From JBFXEO01 sp050180015 (GTDB taxonomy: Bacteria > Bacteroidota > Bacteroidia > Bacteroidales > Tenuifilaceae): 64,000 bases of DNA. The position numbers and the translations under genes are program-made. Location of the stretch: assembly GCA_050180015.1 (NCBI GenBank), contig JBFXEO010000001.1:4422-68421 (forward strand), given 5' to 3'. Each line of letters opens with the position of its first letter. Positions within the stretch are counted from its first letter, which is position 1. Shown here piece after piece: positions 35,305-44,200 of the stretch. The notes beneath the pieces are model-generated. The model made no database searches and was not told where the DNA came from. It worked only from the letters and a program-made list of their open reading frames with translations.

Positions 35305-36369
35305 ATGAAACGTAAAATCACCATCATTCTATGTGTCCTTTCTATAGCTTTTGCAAGTTTTGCGGGGGAGGACGAGGATGCATTAAAGCAGAACATTGGT
35401 GCTATTGCTACCGATTTAGCGACCAAGCATCCCGGTAGGTCGAAAGTAAAAATTGCGATTCTGCAATTTAGAACCAATAACAATAAAATTACACCATTTA
35501 ATGCTTACATTCAGGATGAGCTGGTTGTAAATTACCAGAATAGCGCCCGTTTTGATGTAATTGACCAGAACGCAATAAATACAATAGCTGATGAATTCGG
35601 ATGGAGCCTCGATAAATGTACCGATTTTAGGAGTTACTCCGAGTTGAGTGAACTTATTTTTCGTAAGCTTGGGCTGGTTCCCGAAGCGTTCATTTACGGC
35701 CAGATTAAAGATAACGGGGAAACCGTAACCATTACGGGTTATATTGTTCCCAACGGGATGAAAAGTACGAATATTTCATCGACCCAAATAGTAAATTCCA
35801 GTGCATTTACCGATAAGCTTCTGGGGAAACCAGTACGTCAGCCCAAAGTTGAACCTAAAGTTGTTGTGGTTGAAAAACCAGTAATAGTTGAGAAACCCGT
35901 TATAGTTGAAAAGGAAGTCGTGGTTGAAAAGCCCGTTTACATTGAGAAAGACGTTGTGGTTGAGAAGCCCGTTTATGTAGAAAAGCCGGATACTGTAAAA
36001 GTTGAACAGGGTAAATTTTCACAGAAAATTGGCGATCTGGAGTTTGAAATGACAGATATTCGCTTCAAGGGCGATAAGGTGGAGGTAACGTTAATGGTGG
36101 TAAATAACAGGACCGATGATAGGATTAACTACATGGAAAGTAGGTTTATAGACAATCAGGGCGTAGAGTTTAAAAGCAGCTACACAAACAATACCTTTAG
36201 GGATAGGGATATTGTGGAGAGAGTCCCTATAAAAGGAACAATTACCTTCTACGGCGAGAGTATCGATCGATCAAAGAGTATGGCGGTAATAGAAATAGGT
36301 GTATATGGAACTGGCAACAATAACCTGCTTGGCACACTTCGATTCCGAAATGTGCCCATAGCACGCTAG
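35305..36369 (+). CDS. Exported CsgG-like domain protein with VEKP repeat linker
   Basis: This is a 354-aa exported protein with a signal peptide (1-20). Residues about 28-180 resemble the CsgG/FlgO-type domain of outer-membrane-associated lipoproteins (KVKIAILQFRTNNNKITPFNAYIQDELV, RFDVIDQNAINTIADEFG, AFIYGQIKDNGETVTITGYIV). No lipobox cysteine is visible. A low-complexity linker of VEKP/VEKE units spans residues 186-234. A C-terminal beta-sandwich (about 235-354) resembles DUF4352-type domains (GDLEFEMTDIRFKGDKVEVTLMVVNN). Function is unknown; a periplasmic bridging role is plausible because of the repeat linker. A strong terminator follows. Confidence 0.75.
   Translation: MKRKITIILCVLSIAFASFAGEDEDALKQNIGAIATDLATKHPGRSKVKIAILQFRTNNNKITPFNAYIQDELVVNYQNSARFDVIDQNAINTIADEFGWSLDKCTDFRSYSELSELIFRKLGLVPEAFIYGQIKDNGETVTITGYIVPNGMKSTNISSTQIVNSSAFTDKLLGKPVRQPKVEPKVVVVEKPVIVEKPVIVEKEVVVEKPVYIEKDVVVEKPVYVEKPDTVKVEQGKFSQKIGDLEFEMTDIRFKGDKVEVTLMVVNNRTDDRINYMESRFIDNQGVEFKSSYTNNTFRDRDIVERVPIKGTITFYGESIDRSKSMAVIEIGVYGTGNNNLLGTLRFRNVPIAR
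35860..36009 (+). repeat. In-frame VEKP coding repeat
   Basis: Degenerate GTTGTGGTTGAAAAACC-type units encode VVVEKPV/VIVEKPV/VYIEKDV heptads and related units within the CsgG-like gene. The repetition may change length by slippage or recombination. Confidence 0.6.
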
Positions 36370-36396
36370 AGCGAATACGGTTAATTGCCGTTATTT

Positions 36397-36443
36397 AAAG
36401 GGGAAGCGAGAAATCTTATAGATTTCTCGCTTCCCCTTTTTTG
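36397..36443. terminator. Strong bidirectional terminator
   Basis: The 20-bp perfect arms 36397-36416 and 36420-36439 flank a 3-base loop (AAAGGGGAAGCG... / ...CGCTTCCCCTTT) and are followed by T residues on the plus strand. It ends the CsgG-like gene and faces the convergent SOD gene. Confidence 0.9.
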
Positions 36444-36489
36444 TACACTGAGTTGTTGGTTGTAAAAAAACAGCGCTAGTTAAGGCGGG

Positions 36490-37182
36490 CTATTTTGCGG
36501 CATTGGCGAATAATTCCGAAACCACATCCCAGTTAATGGCATTCCAAATCAGGGCAACGTATTCTGCCCGTTTATTTTGATACTTTAGGTAGTAGGCATG
36601 TTCCCAAACATCGATGGCAATAATTGGGGTTCCCCTTTTTTCGGTTACGTCCATTAACGGGTTATCCTGGTTTTGAGTAGAGCTCACAAAAAGTTTTCCA
36701 TCGGGGCTTACGCTAAGCCAGGCCCATCCACTTCCAAAACGTTTATTGGCAGCATCGGAAATCTGATTTTTTAGCGCATCAATGGTTCCAAAGTCTCGGG
36801 CTATTGCCTGTTTTAGCGCTTCGCTGATGCGGTTATCCTTATCTGGCTTAAGCATTTCCCAGTACAGCACATGGTTGTAGTAGCCACCACCGTTATTTCT
36901 TACTGCAACTGGGTACGATGAAACGTTTGCGAATATCTCGTTAAGTGTTTTGTCCAACAGATCTGTACCGGCAACAGATTTCATGAAATTGTCGAAGTAG
37001 GCCCTGTGATGCCTAGAGTAATGAATTTCTACCGTATTTGCATCAATTGTCGGTTCCAGTGCCGTATATGAGTATGGCAGCGAGTAAAACGTTAAATCGG
37101 ATAATTTAACGGACAATACCTGAACCTGACTTTGTGCGTTTAGCGTGGCTAAAACCGAGAGTGCAGCTATTAATTTTTTCAT
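36490..37182 (-). CDS. Exported Mn/Fe superoxide dismutase
   Basis: This 230-aa enzyme dismutates superoxide. The four metal ligands of the Fe/Mn SOD family are present: H54 (EIHYSRHH), H104 (YYNHVLYW), D191 and H195 (DVWEHAYY). Q172 in NQDNPL with a glycine-rich NNGGGYYN segment fits the Mn-type or cambialistic arrangement more than the Fe type. Unusually, residues 1-17 form a signal peptide (KLIAALSVLATLNAQSQ), so this SOD should be exported. It starts with ATG and is a single gene. The metal cannot be decided from sequence alone. Confidence 0.94.
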   Translation of the reverse strand: MKKLIAALSVLATLNAQSQVQVLSVKLSDLTFYSLPYSYTALEPTIDANTVEIHYSRHHRAYFDNFMKSVAGTDLLDKTLNEIFANVSSYPVAVRNNGGGYYNHVLYWEMLKPDKDNRISEALKQAIARDFGTIDALKNQISDAANKRFGSGWAWLSVSPDGKLFVSSTQNQDNPLMDVTEKRGTPIIAIDVWEHAYYLKYQNKRAEYVALIWNAINWDVVSELFANAAK

Positions 37183-37258
37183 GATGTAAATGTTTGTTGT
37201 TGGTAGGTTTAACAGATATTCACATCAAAAGTTCATTACCCCCCGATAAAAGGGCCTG

Positions 37259-38044
37259 TTACTTAAAGCCTTTTATGGCTTTTTTTCGAAGGGTATATTT
37301 TTGCTCCTCGGTTAAGTTTCGTGTTTTATAGATGTTTTTCTCCCACTCTCCGTACATTGGATTTGGGAGTATAATAAACCGGCTGCCAAACGCATTTTTA
37401 TACTGTTCAACCAAACCTACCCCCCAGTCATCTCCCCGACTTTCGAATACTTCGGAAAAATCGTTCAGGTTGTCGCCAACCAGTATCACAATTTCATACT
37501 TTTCCGATACTTTTTCCCGTCTTGCCTTCTTACTGCTGTCGCTCTCCTTTAGCAGGAGATATTCCGGTTTTGCGTAAGCAAATCCAAGGGAGTCGAGATT
37601 CTTAATAGTTGCCTCCAGCTCTGCGGTACTCCTGTTGGAAATGTAGAATAATGTAATGCCCAGCGAATCGCATAGCCTGCTAAAATTTACTGCACCGGGA
37701 AGGGCTTTTGCACATTTCCGTTTCGACCATTGGTTCCAAAAATCGGCAGAGAAGCCTTCATTGCTGATAACTTCCTGTGCCTGAAACGGGCTGTTGTCGA
37801 GCATGGTTTCATCAATATCAACTATGGCAGCCTTGGGCTTTTGGCCTTTAACCCTGGCGGATTGCTCCAGTCGCATACCGGCGATGTTATACCCCTGGTA
37901 GTATAGGGCCCGATTTTCGGGAGAATTCTGGTACCAGATTGTTGCGTACAGCAAATGGTCCTGATTTACTTCCCGTGATATTTTGTTTTTGCAACCTGTC
38001 AGCAGAACCATGGCTGGCATGGCTATAAATAGTATTTTTTTCAT
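37259..38044 (-). CDS. Lipoprotein e(P4)-type acid phosphatase / 5'-nucleotidase
   Basis: This is a 261-aa class C acid phosphatase of the e(P4) family, anchored as a lipoprotein (lipobox LLTGC with Cys18). In Haemophilus the family dephosphorylates nucleotides, including NMN, for uptake. The DDDD-type HAD motif is DIDET (D76, D78 in AAIVDIDETMLDNSPFQ), followed by FYISNRSTAE (motif II Ser/Asn) and VGDNLNDFSE (motif IV). Length is normal. It starts with ATG. It neighbours the SOD gene on the same strand, 77 bp upstream, without evident shared role. Confidence 0.9.
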   Translation of the reverse strand: MKKILFIAMPAMVLLTGCKNKISREVNQDHLLYATIWYQNSPENRALYYQGYNIAGMRLEQSARVKGQKPKAAIVDIDETMLDNSPFQAQEVISNEGFSADFWNQWSKRKCAKALPGAVNFSRLCDSLGITLFYISNRSTAELEATIKNLDSLGFAYAKPEYLLLKESDSSKKARREKVSEKYEIVILVGDNLNDFSEVFESRGDDWGVGLVEQYKNAFGSRFIILPNPMYGEWEKNIYKTRNLTEEQKYTLRKKAIKGFK

Positions 38045-38086
38045 TGGTTAGAGGTTATATTTGTTGAAAATTGTATCGATTACTAA

Positions 38087-41000
38087 TTAATTGCTTAAGT
38101 ACCCATCAAGCACTTTTAGCATACTATTTATTTTGATAGGCTTTTCGAGGATAAAATCGAACCCAGAATCTGTTAGGGGTAAACCGTTTTTCTGATTGGG
38201 GAAAGCCGTTTGCCCTATTATGGGAATTTCGTGGTTGATACTTTTGATCATTTTTGTGGCCTCAAAACCGTCCATCTCCGGCATTACCAAATCCATCAGG
38301 ATTAAGTTGATGGTAGAGCCCCGCTTCACGAGGTCAACGGCCTCGGAACCATTACGCGCCCAGAGAATATTGGCATTGGTTTTTTTTAGGGCAGCTTTAA
38401 GGAACATGTAGTTGGCATCAACATCGTCGGCAACCAGAATAGTTTTATTATTCCAGGTAAAATCTGTCTTTATGCTGCTTTGCTCGGTTTCGAATTTAGA
38501 GTTAACCGGGATGAAAGGGATGGTGAAGTAAGCGTTTGTTCCCGATTTTAGCGTACTATTTATCCATATTTTTCCGCCAAGTTTTTCTACAATATGTTTC
38601 GATATTGCCAGCCCCAGCCCCATTCCTCCATACCTTCGGGTATTGGAATCGTCAACCTGCCTGAACGGGTTAAAAATTAACGATTGCATTTTGGGCTCAA
38701 TGCCTATTCCGCTATCTATCACGTAAAAAAGAAGCGTGGATTCGTCCTTTAGGCTATAGCCAAATTCAATGAATCCGTTTTCCGTGAATTTGCAGGAGTT
38801 TGACAGGAGGTGCATTAGCACCTGTTGTAGGCGGGACTGATCGCTTAGGATAATCAAATCGTCGTTTTGTACCTCTTTTTTTAAGTGTAGCCTTACATTC
38901 GCCGCCTTTTTTTCTTCATCAAGAAGTTGCCGGTATATTTCGGACATCATGGTGTTAACAGAAAATTCCTTCTTTTTTATGGTAACCTGCCCTGTTTCAA
39001 TTTCGGAAATTTCAATCAGATTTTCTATTAAACGGAGCAGGGCATTCGAGTTTCGGTAAATTATTTCAGATATGTTGCTGCGCTCTCCGGAACTTAAATC
39101 GTTGTCCGATAGCAACGAAGAAAACCCGATAATGGCGTTCAGCGGTGTACGGATTTCGTGCGAGAGGTTCGAAAGGAATGCCAGTTTTAGCCTGTCAGAT
39201 TCTTCTGCCTTAGATTTGGCCAACAGAATTTCCTTTTCGTACTCTTTTCGTTTGGTGATATTTTCCATAATGGCAACGGCGTGTTGAAAGTGTCCATTCG
39301 CATCAAAAATTGGTGTGAACGATGCACTTACCCAGGAATGTTCCGATTCCCTGTTTTTCAGGTGAATTTCGCCCTGCCAGATTTGTCCCTTTTTTACGCG
39401 CTCAACGGCACTCAGAAGTTTACTGCCGGGATTATACTCAAGGTTAAGTGATACTATTTCCTTGCTGTATATTTCATCTATATTATAACCAGTTAAGCTT
39501 GCAAATGAAGGATTGATGAATTCTATTTCGGTTTCGGGCGAAAGTATGGCAACGCTTACCGGCGAGTTTTCAATGGCTTTCGAGAGAACATCGGAGTATT
39601 GCTCGGCTTCCTTCTTTTTGGTAATATCTATCATTATACCGCCAATGCCGGGATGGTTGTTTACATCGTCGAAGGGGAATTTGTAGGTTTGAAAGTATTT
39701 CCAATTTCCATTTATGTCCAGCATTTCATTTTCTTCTTCGGAGGCCAAAGGGGTTTTTGATAAAGTTTCTGCTTTACCCGAAAGAAGGAACCCTTTTATG
39801 TTTTTGCCTCCTGTAATTTCCTGCAGGTATGTGTTTTGATAAAAGATTTCGTGGGTTACCGCATCTTCAATAAAAACGCCAAGGGGTAAGCTGTCCATGA
39901 AAACATGGTATTGTTTTTCCGTTCGCGTTAAAATTTTCTTAACCGTGTCAATCTCTGTTATATCCTTGCAATCCTCAATAATCCCAATTAGTTCGTTGTT
40001 GGCATTTATTAGCGGGGTAACCGTATATGCGCAGTTAATTTTTTCCCCACTCATTTTATAGCGGAACTCGGTTAATTTTACAGCTGTTTCCCCAGATTTT
40101 ATTTGTTCAAGCGGACAATTTGCGGTATGGCAGTTGAGGCCATGGAAAATATTGTAGCATTTTTGTCCTTTTAGCTGATCGGCATTAAAGCCGGATAGTT
40201 TATAAAAGCTGCTGTTTACGGCAACAATATCAAAATTTGTGTTGATGATTCTAATTCCATTTTCCGTAGCATTAAACAGTTGCCTTACTGCATGGTTGTT
40301 TAAATACCGGTTAATTTCTTCGTCATTTAATCGATCGAACTTAGCGTAATTTCTGGCTACGGTGCTGTTTTTCCACCATGCAAATGCAGACAGGGAAATG
40401 ATACCCAGCGTTAATGCTCCAAAAATTATCACGAGAAGGACTGTTTTACTATATGCCGATTTTAGCTTCGTTATTTCAACCACACAGTTCAGGTTGCATT
40501 TTAGAGTATTGGTTGTAGCTAAAAATTCGGCAATTGAAAAAACTGCGAATGTTTTCCCTTCGCTTGACACGCCAACCGGGAAATTGCTTTCCGGGGACAG
40601 AATATCACCCCAGGTTTTATTTTTTAAACCAACAAAAGTTGGAGGGGCAGAGTGGTTCCTAACGGTTATAAAAACCGGGCATTGCCCGGGGCAGTTTAAC
40701 CGGCCCAACAAATGATCGAACCGGTAGGCGTATTCAACGTTTCCGTTCCCTACGTTTACCGACGATTTAAGCCAAATTTCGTTGGGTGTGCAGATAATGG
40801 CTGAAAACGGAGGGCGATGGGTTTTGCTTTTTAGGGTGCAGTAATTGCCTAATGGTAAAGAATTTTCTTTGAGGCTTGGGTTCGAAATAATTTTGATGAA
40901 TGGATAAGGTGAAGCATTTGCTTCAGCCCTTTCTCCCGTTAAGGTTCCGATTACTATATTTTCGATATTGTCCTGGTAGTTTTTTATTTCGCCGAAAACC

Positions 41001-41143
41001 GACTGAACCGAAAGGGCATAAGTTCGGGATAGTTGCTCTTTGTACGATGATTTTACTGCAATCAGCGTAAATGTTAACAATACCAGTACCGCTAAAGCCG
41101 TAAAGAAGAAGATAAAGCCGAGTTTTTTACCACGAATATTCAC
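38087..41143 (-). CDS. Hybrid sensor histidine kinase (periplasmic sensor, PAS x3, HisKA, HATPase, REC)
   Basis: This is an inner-membrane hybrid histidine kinase. From the GTG start: transmembrane helix at about 8-30, a cysteine-containing periplasmic domain (about 30-235), a second helix (TVLLVIIFGALTLG), a PAS with a Cys-rich KCYNIFHGLNCHTANCPL block, two more PAS domains, HisKA (LSNLSHEIRTPLNAIIGFS, His near 662), HATPase (DSGIGI, GLGLAISK) and a C-terminal receiver (Asp near 951 in LMDLVMPEMDG, Lys in EKPI). No ATG precedes the first helix: GTG at 41143 is preferred because a TACTTTTG box (41180-41187) overlaps the more upstream TTG at 41182. No cognate regulator gene is next to it. Confidence 0.93.
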   Translation of the reverse strand: MNIRGKKLGFIFFFTALAVLVLLTFTLIAVKSSYKEQLSRTYALSVQSVFGEIKNYQDNIENIVIGTLTGERAEANASPYPFIKIISNPSLKENSLPLGNYCTLKSKTHRPPFSAIICTPNEIWLKSSVNVGNGNVEYAYRFDHLLGRLNCPGQCPVFITVRNHSAPPTFVGLKNKTWGDILSPESNFPVGVSSEGKTFAVFSIAEFLATTNTLKCNLNCVVEITKLKSAYSKTVLLVIIFGALTLGIISLSAFAWWKNSTVARNYAKFDRLNDEEINRYLNNHAVRQLFNATENGIRIINTNFDIVAVNSSFYKLSGFNADQLKGQKCYNIFHGLNCHTANCPLEQIKSGETAVKLTEFRYKMSGEKINCAYTVTPLINANNELIGIIEDCKDITEIDTVKKILTRTEKQYHVFMDSLPLGVFIEDAVTHEIFYQNTYLQEITGGKNIKGFLLSGKAETLSKTPLASEEENEMLDINGNWKYFQTYKFPFDDVNNHPGIGGIMIDITKKKEAEQYSDVLSKAIENSPVSVAILSPETEIEFINPSFASLTGYNIDEIYSKEIVSLNLEYNPGSKLLSAVERVKKGQIWQGEIHLKNRESEHSWVSASFTPIFDANGHFQHAVAIMENITKRKEYEKEILLAKSKAEESDRLKLAFLSNLSHEIRTPLNAIIGFSSLLSDNDLSSGERSNISEIIYRNSNALLRLIENLIEISEIETGQVTIKKKEFSVNTMMSEIYRQLLDEEKKAANVRLHLKKEVQNDDLIILSDQSRLQQVLMHLLSNSCKFTENGFIEFGYSLKDESTLLFYVIDSGIGIEPKMQSLIFNPFRQVDDSNTRRYGGMGLGLAISKHIVEKLGGKIWINSTLKSGTNAYFTIPFIPVNSKFETEQSSIKTDFTWNNKTILVADDVDANYMFLKAALKKTNANILWARNGSEAVDLVKRGSTINLILMDLVMPEMDGFEATKMIKSINHEIPIIGQTAFPNQKNGLPLTDSGFDFILEKPIKINSMLKVLDGYLSN

Positions 41144-41179
41144 CAAAGCGAAAATCAAAAATATCAATTTTAATGGCTT

Positions 41180-41187
41180 CAAAAGTA
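41180..41187 (-). promoter_or_regulatory. Bacteroidota-type -7 box (TACTTTTG) for the hybrid kinase
   Basis: This is an exact TAnnTTTG match on the minus strand about 37 bp before the GTG chosen for the kinase. It overlaps the in-frame TTG at 41182, which argues against that codon as the start. No -33 TTTG is seen. Confidence 0.45.
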
Positions 41188-41203
41188 AAAATATTTATCA
41201 CAT

Positions 41204-41235
41204 AGAAAAAAGTACGGGGTGTATTTTAACACCCC
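41204..41235 (-). terminator. Rho-independent terminator of the C25 protease gene
   Basis: On the minus strand GGGGTGT (41235-41229) pairs with ACACCCC (41222-41216) around a 6-base loop and runs into GTAC followed by six T. It lies just after the protease stop. Confidence 0.85.
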
Positions 41236-41269
41236 ATGCTTTACTTAATTTAACTTCAAAAGGTTAAAG

Positions 41270-44200
41270 TTAAATCTTGATGAATTTAGAATATTTGATT
41301 TTTCCGTTGGTAAAAATTATTCTGGTAATATACGTACCCCGGGTTAAGTTTGCCGTTGATATTTGAATTGTACTAAGTCCGGTTGCCTTAATAGCATCAA
41401 CAACATACCCCGTTATGCCAATAATTTGTACTTGTGCTATTGGTAAATGGGTATCAATAAAAATGTGGCCGGACGTGGGATTCGGGTATATTTTTATGGT
41501 ATTGTCCGCCACTTCGTTAACATCGGTAAGAATTAGGTTAACCCTTACGGTTTTGTCGGAGTTAACGTCAACAAAGCCGTTGTATTCATCGTAGCCGGCC
41601 TTGGTGACCGTGTAGGATAATCCTTTGGTATATCCAACGGGGCTGAAGGTTGCCAGGCCAAGAACATCCGTTTGAACGGTGTAATACCCGGAGAGTAAAA
41701 CCTCGGCAGTATTTACAGCAACTTCATTGGATTTAACTTCAAAGGTGATAGTATAGGTTATTTGATTTATGGTATCGTTAAAGATGATTTTTGCCCCTTC
41801 AACGTTAAATTCAGCCAGGGGAGAACTGACATACCCTTCCTTTTCAAGCATATACTTATATGAACCATCAGGAAGCAGAATAGATGCCCGTCCCTGAGAG
41901 TTGGTATTCTTTTGTGCAACTATAGAATTGTTTAGGTAAACCGATAGGTTTGCATCTGGAAGCGGGTTGGAGCCTAACGGGCCATTGCCTATTACATTGT
42001 ATGTAATCTCGTTTATTTCTGATTGAAGGTAATCGAGAACTATATTTACCTGAGCCTCTTGAGTAACGTTAATCCATTGTTCTATGGGTAAATAGGTTTC
42101 CTTTGAAACTTCTAATTTATGAATACCGTAAGGCAGCTGTAGGCTTGCATTACCATTGGAGTCTGTGGTTTCGCTTGTTTCGTTTACTGCAATCAATGCA
42201 GATGGTACTGCGCCGTTATATACGTTTTTAACAGTAGTGCTAATATTATATATTTCCGGGGTAAGCCCAAATTCAAAGGTACCATTATCGGCAGAAATGC
42301 TGATATTTGAGTTTTCTGGGGTATATCCTTCCTTTTCGATTGTGATATTGTAGGAACCCGAAGGCGTTTCAATTAAGGCAATACCCGTGGGGTTAGTAAA
42401 GTATGATTCTCCGTTAACGATTACTTTGGCTGTATGAACCGGAGAGTTGGTTGCATTATCAAAAACAGAAATATTCGAGTTGTACTGTCTCGAAAGATTT
42501 ACCGCGATGGTTTTACTGCTTCCGTTAATCGTTCCCGTTCCGGTTATACTGGTGTAACCCGTGGCATTCACAGCGTAGCTGAAAGTACCCGTGGGTAAGT
42601 TAAACTGTACGTTACCGGTTGTTCCGGTTATCATGGTAAGGCCATTAATGCTAACCGTAGCATTTTTAACGGGCAAACCATTATACAGAACAGAAACGGT
42701 TAGCGTGTAAAGATTAACCGTTCCCACGGCGGTGATTTTAGCTTTCCAGCCTGTATTTTCAATATTCTCGTCGGAGTTAAACTGGAATGTAAGGTTTCCG
42801 TCGCTGCTGGTTGATGTGTAGGATGCCGGTAAGGTAGTCCCGCAATATTTGCCGATTAAAGTGCTGCTTGTGGAGGGCCCATCATATATTTTAAGATAAT
42901 CGTAGTTGCAGGTAGCGTTACTTTCTACGTCGAACTGTTCAAACGCAACTTTAACCTTTGTTCCTGTAATTTTTGGTGCAAATGTTAAAATGTAATTCTC
43001 ATTGCTTGAGTAATTGGAACCGGAACCACCCGAATCGTAGAACAGGGTTGAGTCTATAGAAATGGTCCCGTTGGTCATGCTAAACTCATCGATGTCCGAG
43101 GTGGTTTGGAAATTCCACACCTCACAGGATTTATCGCAAATTCCGATGTAATTACCGGGAATAACCCGCCAGCAGTAATTTGTACTTTTTTTGAGGCTTA
43201 CGGCAATGAAAGGTTCGTAGGTTCTACCTAAAAATGCGAGATTTTCAGAGTCGTACCCAATGTAAACATCGTAGAACTGGGCATCGGAGGATTTTTCCCA
43301 TTCCAGTTTTTTTACGCTTACCCCGGTTGAATTATTGGCGGGATTTGGATTGGCCATGCAAAGTGGGATTTGTGTTGGTTCCACGCAGGATATGGTGGCT
43401 TTCCAGCCATCCTGAGCAATGTCGTTATCGGAGGTAAATTTGAATGTGAGCGATTGCCCCGATGAGTAAATATCGGCGGGCAACGATGTACCCGTAAAAG
43501 GACTTCCATCAACCGGCCTGGAGTTGGTGCTATTCCCATCGTAAACGTAAAGCTTGTCGAATCCTTCTTCAACTGAAAATGCAGAAAAAACAACCTTTAG
43601 TTTGTTTAATTCGTTGGCAGCTGTAATGGTTTTAACATAGTTTTCATTGTTGGAGTAGGAAGAATCTTCGCCCCCAGAGTCGGTAAATACTGCGAAGCAG
43701 GTTTCTGAATTTTGGTTGTCCATCGTAATGGTGTTGCCGGGGACAACCTCAACGTACCTTATTCCCTCTTTATTAATGGCTGTATTGCTGTCCGAAAATA
43801 CATTGACTATTACCGGAAAAGTTTTGGATTCATCAATACTGGGATTTAGGCTAATTCTAAATTTAACTGTACAGGTATCACCTGTTTCTACCGAAACGTT
43901 GTTAATGGGTTCGTAGTTAATGATTACTATATCATTTACCGAGTCTGGTATTGATACAAACGCTTGCAAATCGGAGATGCCAGAGTGCCCCGTGTTCGAT
44001 AGTGCAATAGTTCCGTAAAACGATTCGCCAGGACTGGCTACTCCGGAGTTATCCCCAAGCGTTGAGTCATCAATTTTAATTTCGCCGACATCAATAGATG
44101 GCGCATTGATAGGGATTTTTAGCGACGAAGTCCATGTCCCCCCGTCGCTTTTGAATGTAAGAGTTAATGTTTCTATGGTTTCGTCGGGTACATTGGACGA

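Noticed and set aside
41143..41182. Start of the hybrid kinase at TTG 41182
   Set aside because: A TAnnTTTG promoter box overlaps it and GTG 41143 gives a typical N terminus.
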